From: Chryseobacterium sp. | Lineage (GTDB): Bacteria; Bacteroidota; Bacteroidia; Flavobacteriales; Weeksellaceae | Reading direction: 5' to 3' | Assembly (NCBI GenBank): GCA_031277615.1 | Contig: JAITMC010000013.1 | Location: forward strand, 174,143-238,142 | DNA: 64,000 nucleotides | Shown: positions 60,617 through 64,000 of the stretch, piece by piece | Layout of the letters: every line of letters starts with the position of its first letter | How positions within the stretch are numbered: position 1 is the stretch's first letter | Position numbers and translations under genes: made by a program | The notes under the pieces: model-generated | What the model saw: only the letters and a program-made list of their open reading frames with translations | Databases searched by the model: none | What the model was told of the DNA's origin: nothing

Positions 60617-60877
60617 TTATTGTTTTTTATGACAATCTATTTCTTTCAATCCAACATACTCCCAGAAACCTCCAACCTTTCTATAAAACTGAATATCTTT
60701 ATCAAAATAAGCATTTCCCACCTCTGAGTCATAATCATACTCATATACACCAAATTTAACCCAGCATAATGAGAACTCTCCACACTGTTTATTGGTTTCA
60801 AATGGATAGAAGTACAATCCTACAATAAATAAAACAGCACAAACAAGTAATAGCATTCTTAAAAATATTTTTTTCAT
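60617..60877 (-). CDS. Small hypothetical exported or membrane protein
   Basis: An 86-residue protein with a hydrophobic N-terminal segment (KIFLRMLLLVCAVLFIVGLYFYPF) and a short soluble part with Cys and aromatic residues (CGEFSLCWVKFGVYEYDYDSEVGN). Family not recognised. It is the last gene of a minus-strand series from vgrG and follows the 60928 gene by 50 bp. Small size and membrane anchor fit an immunity protein, by inference. Confidence 0.55.
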   Translation of the reverse strand: MKKIFLRMLLLVCAVLFIVGLYFYPFETNKQCGEFSLCWVKFGVYEYDYDSEVGNAYFDKDIQFYRKVGGFWEYVGLKEIDCHKKQ

Positions 60878-60927
60878 GGTTAGTATTTATCTAATGTTTT
60901 AAATAATCAATAGGATAATTACATAAT

Positions 60928-61449
60928 TTATTTTGTCTTTTTATTGTGCCATGTCTTTCCTCCATCAACAGTATACAAAACTTGCCCTTCCCCATACCTC
61001 ATTATTCCATCTTTATCATTATAGAAATTTACTGAAGTACATGTTTCCTTAGGAGAAATTGCTCCCCAAGTATCTCCATTATCATGACTGTAATATATAC
61101 TATATACAAGATTGGAGCAATCACATTCAATACATGATTTTAGATGATACAACCAAATAGTATTACCATTTGAATTAATATCATCAAATCTAGACCCTAA
61201 TGGGACTGCACCCAATATAAAACCTCTTAAATTTATTGTTCTCCAGTCTTTATTATTCGTTGAAACTTGCAAAAGTGGATAGTCTCCTTTGTTACCATAC
61301 TTGAAGATTAAATTTTTATGCTTGAAAATTTTCACACTTGAATTATTAGCCTCATCACTAATGTTTTCTGTAGATATATACTTATATACATACAATCCTG
61401 TAATTAGTAATCCAACTATAACAATAAGACTTATTAGTAACTTTTTCAT
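60928..61449 (-). CDS. Membrane-anchored Asp-box (BNR-like) protein
   Basis: A 173-residue protein with an N-terminal helix (LLISLIVIVGLLITGLYVYK) and a small beta domain showing Asp-box motifs: YSHDNGDTWGAIS and YTVDGGKTWHNK. Such motifs occur in sialidase or YCF48-like beta propellers, but with only two copies this would be a partial propeller or an assembly partner. It sits in the T6SS cassette series; immunity or accessory role is inferred. Confidence 0.6.
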   Translation of the reverse strand: MKKLLISLIVIVGLLITGLYVYKYISTENISDEANNSSVKIFKHKNLIFKYGNKGDYPLLQVSTNNKDWRTINLRGFILGAVPLGSRFDDINSNGNTIWLYHLKSCIECDCSNLVYSIYYSHDNGDTWGAISPKETCTSVNFYNDKDGIMRYGEGQVLYTVDGGKTWHNKKTK

Positions 61450-61450
61450 A

Positions 61451-61765
61451 TTAGTAATCTTCCAAGGTTTTAAACTCTGCTTTTTTTTTCTGAAAATAAT
61501 CTATTAGGCTTCCTAGCTTATTCAATTCATCAGTATTTGCTAAATCGACTTTACCATTAATTAATCTTTCCTTTTGTTAATGGTAATTTCCACGATTATT
61601 TTAATGAAGATAAAAGAGTAACAATTTTTTCATTAATATATTATTGAGGTTTATAGCTGTTATAATTCCCTTTATCTGGGTGGTAAACTTCCCTGTTTCT
61701 AATCTCTAAACCGTTGACTCATGATAGACACCGTAATTTCCATCTTCAATTCTAATTATTTGCAT
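61451..61765 (-). pseudogene. Pseudogene with three in-frame stops
   Basis: From ATG 61765 one frame of 105 codons runs to TAA at 61451. It reads MQIIRIEDGNYGVYHESTV, TAG, RLETGKFTTQIKGIITAI and onward, TAA, NNRGNYH, TAA, then QKERLINGKVDLANTDELNK and a C-terminal YFQKKKAEFKTLEDY. The frame is kept throughout and the segments look coding, so three separate stop mutations are more likely than chance. Family unknown. Its first 14 bp overlap the end of the 61752 gene. Confidence 0.5.
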
Positions 61766-62066
61766 TTTTTTTATTATACCGTAGAATTTTAAAAATTGAT
61801 ATCAAAGCTAATATGTGATGAACAGGAATATATAATGATAGGTACAGTGAAACAAAGAATGCTCCTTTAAAGGTTGTTATGTCAGTAGGCTCTTCTCTTT
61901 TGCATAAAAATAGAATGTTAATAAAAATGAATAACCATATTAACCATGAAAGCAAAAACCATTTCCATTTTTTTTGTTCCTTTATTCTAAAACAAAAAAT
62001 ATAACCTAAAATATAACAAGTCAAAAAAATTAAAATTAGTTGTAATAATATAAAATAATTCTCCAT
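61752..62066 (-). CDS. Small membrane protein, putative immunity protein
   Basis: A 104-residue protein with three membrane helices (about 4-27 YFILLQLILIFLTCYILGYIFC, 38-56 FLLSWLIWLFIFINILFLC, 70-93 FFVSLYLSLYIPVHHILALISIF). The gene starts 1 bp after the stop of the putative peptidase effector. Adjacent small membrane proteins are typical immunity partners of T6SS effectors. Family not recognised. Confidence 0.55.
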   Translation of the reverse strand: MENYFILLQLILIFLTCYILGYIFCFRIKEQKKWKWFLLSWLIWLFIFINILFLCKREEPTDITTFKGAFFVSLYLSLYIPVHHILALISIFKILRYNKKNANN

Positions 62067-62067
62067 T

Positions 62068-62829
62068 TTATTTATTTTTTAAAGCATTGGTGATTTCACT
62101 AGCTGTAATTCTACCTGTCTTTTTTGTAGTCAATATGACTTTTCCATTATTAAAAACCAATCTTTCTCCATGCCTATAATCCTGTTCAGAATTTTTGGTA
62201 CTCGAGCCTTTAATATTTGGATTTGCTTTCTCTGTGTGTCCAATTACAATAGAATCTGTCTTGCCCTCATCATATAATAATTCTGACAATTCTTCGCATA
62301 TATTATCTTTTACATACATATCACGTGCAGTTAAACAACCATGAATTTCAATTTTACAAATTTTACTAAATCTTGAAAAATCAATCTCACTTATGGTTCT
62401 ACTATCTTCCCCAACATTAGACCCCATTACAAATCGTGTTGCAGAACCAAGATATAATGAAGAATTTAATTTGTTGTTTTTTACATCCTCCTGAGTAATG
62501 TTTTTATTTATATCCGACCCTTTGATAAAATACAAACCTAACATATCTCCATGACTAAAAAAATCAATAGACTGTATTGAACTTTCTTTTTGATTATTGA
62601 TTGTATCCACTATTTGCTTTGCGGTTTCTATTTTTATATGTTTGATATCTCCATCATTTTTATAATCTTTTTGAACATTTAAAGAAGCAAAATAGAAAGC
62701 ACTATTGTGACTGCTGAGCTTTGCTCCACCATAAAATAATAACCTTACATATGATGTTTCTTCTACGGTTACATGTCGGAAATTTGGATTCCCATTTACC
62801 TTCGTTACAGTTAATTTACCTTCTTCCAT
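62068..62829 (-). CDS. Putative clan-CD cysteine peptidase, T6SS effector candidate
   Basis: A 253-residue protein without signal peptide. A hydrophobic strand ends in IDFFSHGDMLGLYF (His93-Gly) and a second strand in ICKIEIHGCLTARD (His163-Gly164-Cys165), the strand-HG / strand-C arrangement of caspase-gingipain-like (clan CD) peptidases. The rest is mixed alpha/beta. I do not recognise a named family. It lies 10 bp downstream of vgrG and directly upstream of a small membrane gene, the usual place for a VgrG-linked effector and its immunity gene. Confidence 0.5.
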   Translation of the reverse strand: MEEGKLTVTKVNGNPNFRHVTVEETSYVRLLFYGGAKLSSHNSAFYFASLNVQKDYKNDGDIKHIKIETAKQIVDTINNQKESSIQSIDFFSHGDMLGLYFIKGSDINKNITQEDVKNNKLNSSLYLGSATRFVMGSNVGEDSRTISEIDFSRFSKICKIEIHGCLTARDMYVKDNICEELSELLYDEGKTDSIVIGHTEKANPNIKGSSTKNSEQDYRHGERLVFNNGKVILTTKKTGRITASEITNALKNK

Positions 62830-62839
62830 TATTAAGCTT

Positions 62840-64000
62840 TTAAATTATACTTTTTTCAGAAAAATCATCTTTTTCTTGTTTCTTTATTTCAACCTTTTCT
62901 TTTAATTCCGCAAAACCGTCTTTATTTATTATACCAGAATAAGTCATTTCTTTTATTTCATCACCTATTTTATGTTCCACCTCAACATCTACACTTTCCC
63001 CTTCTTCATAATTTCTTGTGTAAACCAAAAGACTGATTTTATCTCCAAAAAATGCTGTTTGAATATTTTTCTCCATAATATCATCCATCCATTGAACACT
63101 TACTATTTGCTTTTCTTTCGTATACTCAAACTCACCATTTTGAGGAAGCTTATTCATTTGAGGGGCTTTGTACTCAATCTTATCTTTAGCGGTCAATAAT
63201 GAATTTCCTCCATATACATGCATTCTGTCTTTTGCTCCGAACTCTGTCTGCCCATCTGTATATCCTATGAATTTTTCTTTGCCGTAAAGATCTAGGTGTG
63301 CTTTTGCGGATATTTCAGTATTAGTTCCAGCATTGATGATGGTTTTCTTACCACTGTCCTGGCTTATTTCTTGTTTAGCAATAATCTTAATGTTCTGGCC
63401 AACATTGGTGTCCATGTTCTTTCCTGCTGTGGTCTCGATATTTTCTTCAATATCAAACTTCAGGTTCTTCGATTTTATAGTAATGGTTTCGGGGGCTGTA
63501 ATGTTTATGTTACTTCCCTGTGTATCAAATTGGAGGACATTTCCACTTTTATCGGTCAGTAAAATACTTTCATCCTCTGTAAATACTAATCTGTGCCCAC
63601 TTCTGGTCTGTAAAGATTTTACACGGTTATCCATACCACCTCCCAATCCTACACCACCGTGAAACATTCCACCCATTGCAAAAGGAAAATCTGGGTTGTG
63701 ATATTCAAAGTTAACCATCACCTGGTCTCCGATTTTTGGAACAGCCACAAATCCTCTGTTCTGGCTTATTGCATCGGTGCCACCTGCATCAGGGCTCATC
63801 ATTCGGATAAAGTGGGTAGTATCATTAAGTTGCCAGTCAAACTGCACTTGTATTCTACCTTGATTCAAAGGGTCGATATTAGAAACTACAGTGGCCACTT
63901 GCGGCTCTGCTTTAGGCATAATAAAATCAGGTTTTGGCATGAAACCCGTTCCCTCAGCTATAGCTTCAAAGCTTCCTGTATAACAGCCTCTTGCATCCAC
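62840..64000 (-). CDS. vgrG: VgrG T6SS spike protein, 5'-truncated by window edge
   Basis: The last 386 residues of VgrG; the frame is open at base 64000, where a GTG codon is internal and not the start. The OB-fold/gp5-like part VVSNIDPLNQGRIQVQF, the beta-helix connection FVAVPKIGDQVMVNFEYHNPDFPF, and the spike strands (ETITIKSKN, EISQDSGKKTIINAGTNTEISAKAHLDLYG) are clear. After about residue 280 there is an extra 105-residue domain (EKQIVSVQWMDDIMEKNIQ...SVDVEVEHKIGDEIKEM), probably an Ig/transthyretin-like adaptor for cargo. The next gene, the candidate peptidase, starts 10 bp later. Confidence 0.85.
   Translation of the reverse strand: MDARGCYTGSFEAIAEGTGFMPKPDFIMPKAEPQVATVVSNIDPLNQGRIQVQFDWQLNDTTHFIRMMSPDAGGTDAISQNRGFVAVPKIGDQVMVNFEYHNPDFPFAMGGMFHGGVGLGGGMDNRVKSLQTRSGHRLVFTEDESILLTDKSGNVLQFDTQGSNINITAPETITIKSKNLKFDIEENIETTAGKNMDTNVGQNIKIIAKQEISQDSGKKTIINAGTNTEISAKAHLDLYGKEKFIGYTDGQTEFGAKDRMHVYGGNSLLTAKDKIEYKAPQMNKLPQNGEFEYTKEKQIVSVQWMDDIMEKNIQTAFFGDKISLLVYTRNYEEGESVDVEVEHKIGDEIKEMTYSGIINKDGFAELKEKVEIKKQEKDDFSEKSII

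Overview
The window looks like chromosome of a member of the Bacteroidota, class Flavobacteriia, most likely Chryseobacterium or a close Weeksellaceae relative. The grounds are the gene families (GLPGLI protein, S46 dipeptidyl-peptidase, Oar-like and SusC/SusD outer-membrane proteins, Bacteroidota-type T6SS Hcp and VgrG, Arr) and the many genes preceded by the Bacteroidota -7 promoter element TAnnTTTG. There is no rRNA gene, intact tRNA, CRISPR array or intact insertion sequence.

Both ends carry type VI secretion (T6SS) accessory genes and are visibly richer in A+T than the middle. Left end (1-4650): two paralogous putative immunity genes flanking a PAAR-like protein whose 5' part is broken by an in-frame stop, two unknown membrane proteins, a decayed minus-strand gene, and an orphan Hcp gene with a twin palindrome upstream of its promoter. 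Right end (60219-64000): a degenerate tRNA-Thr-like fragment, a truncated PAAR-like/DUF4280-type remnant, small membrane and Asp-box proteins, a pseudogene with three in-frame stops, a putative clan-CD cysteine peptidase effector with a small membrane protein, and the 3' part of vgrG. These resemble islands in which effector/immunity cassettes are gained and then decay.

The middle is mostly core chromosome. 5226-11782 has polA and secreted proteins. 12636-17504 is a minus-strand array of small proteins (DUF6000, Imm22-like, a PP2C phosphatase, an FG-GAP-like lipoprotein), probably partly an orphan-immunity cluster. 17717-26641 has MgtC, NlpE, a DPP11-type S46 peptidase, a polysaccharide deacetylase/GNAT pair and an M16 peptidase. 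26848-37531 is a full potassium-uptake locus: a sigma-54-type response regulator, a 35-residue membrane ORF, kdpF, kdpA, kdpB, kdpC, an outer-membrane porin, a short KdpD (KdpD domain plus USP) and a separate HAMP/PAS histidine kinase. 38283-42585 has an antitoxin-like orphan, two secreted proteins and ligA.

42825-53526 joins an Oar-like TonB receptor, a secreted glycerophosphodiester phosphodiesterase, a SusC/SusD pair and a secreted calcineurin-type phosphoesterase, which reads as a phosphodiester or organic-phosphate scavenging region. 54186-59869 has an SDR reductase, prmA, an SH3 protein, an Arr rifamycin ADP-ribosyltransferase with an N-terminal helical extension, a TlpA-like thioredoxin lipoprotein and an e(P4) acid phosphatase. 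Intergenic gaps hold several dispersed or tandem repeat families and one probable MITE of about 284 bp.
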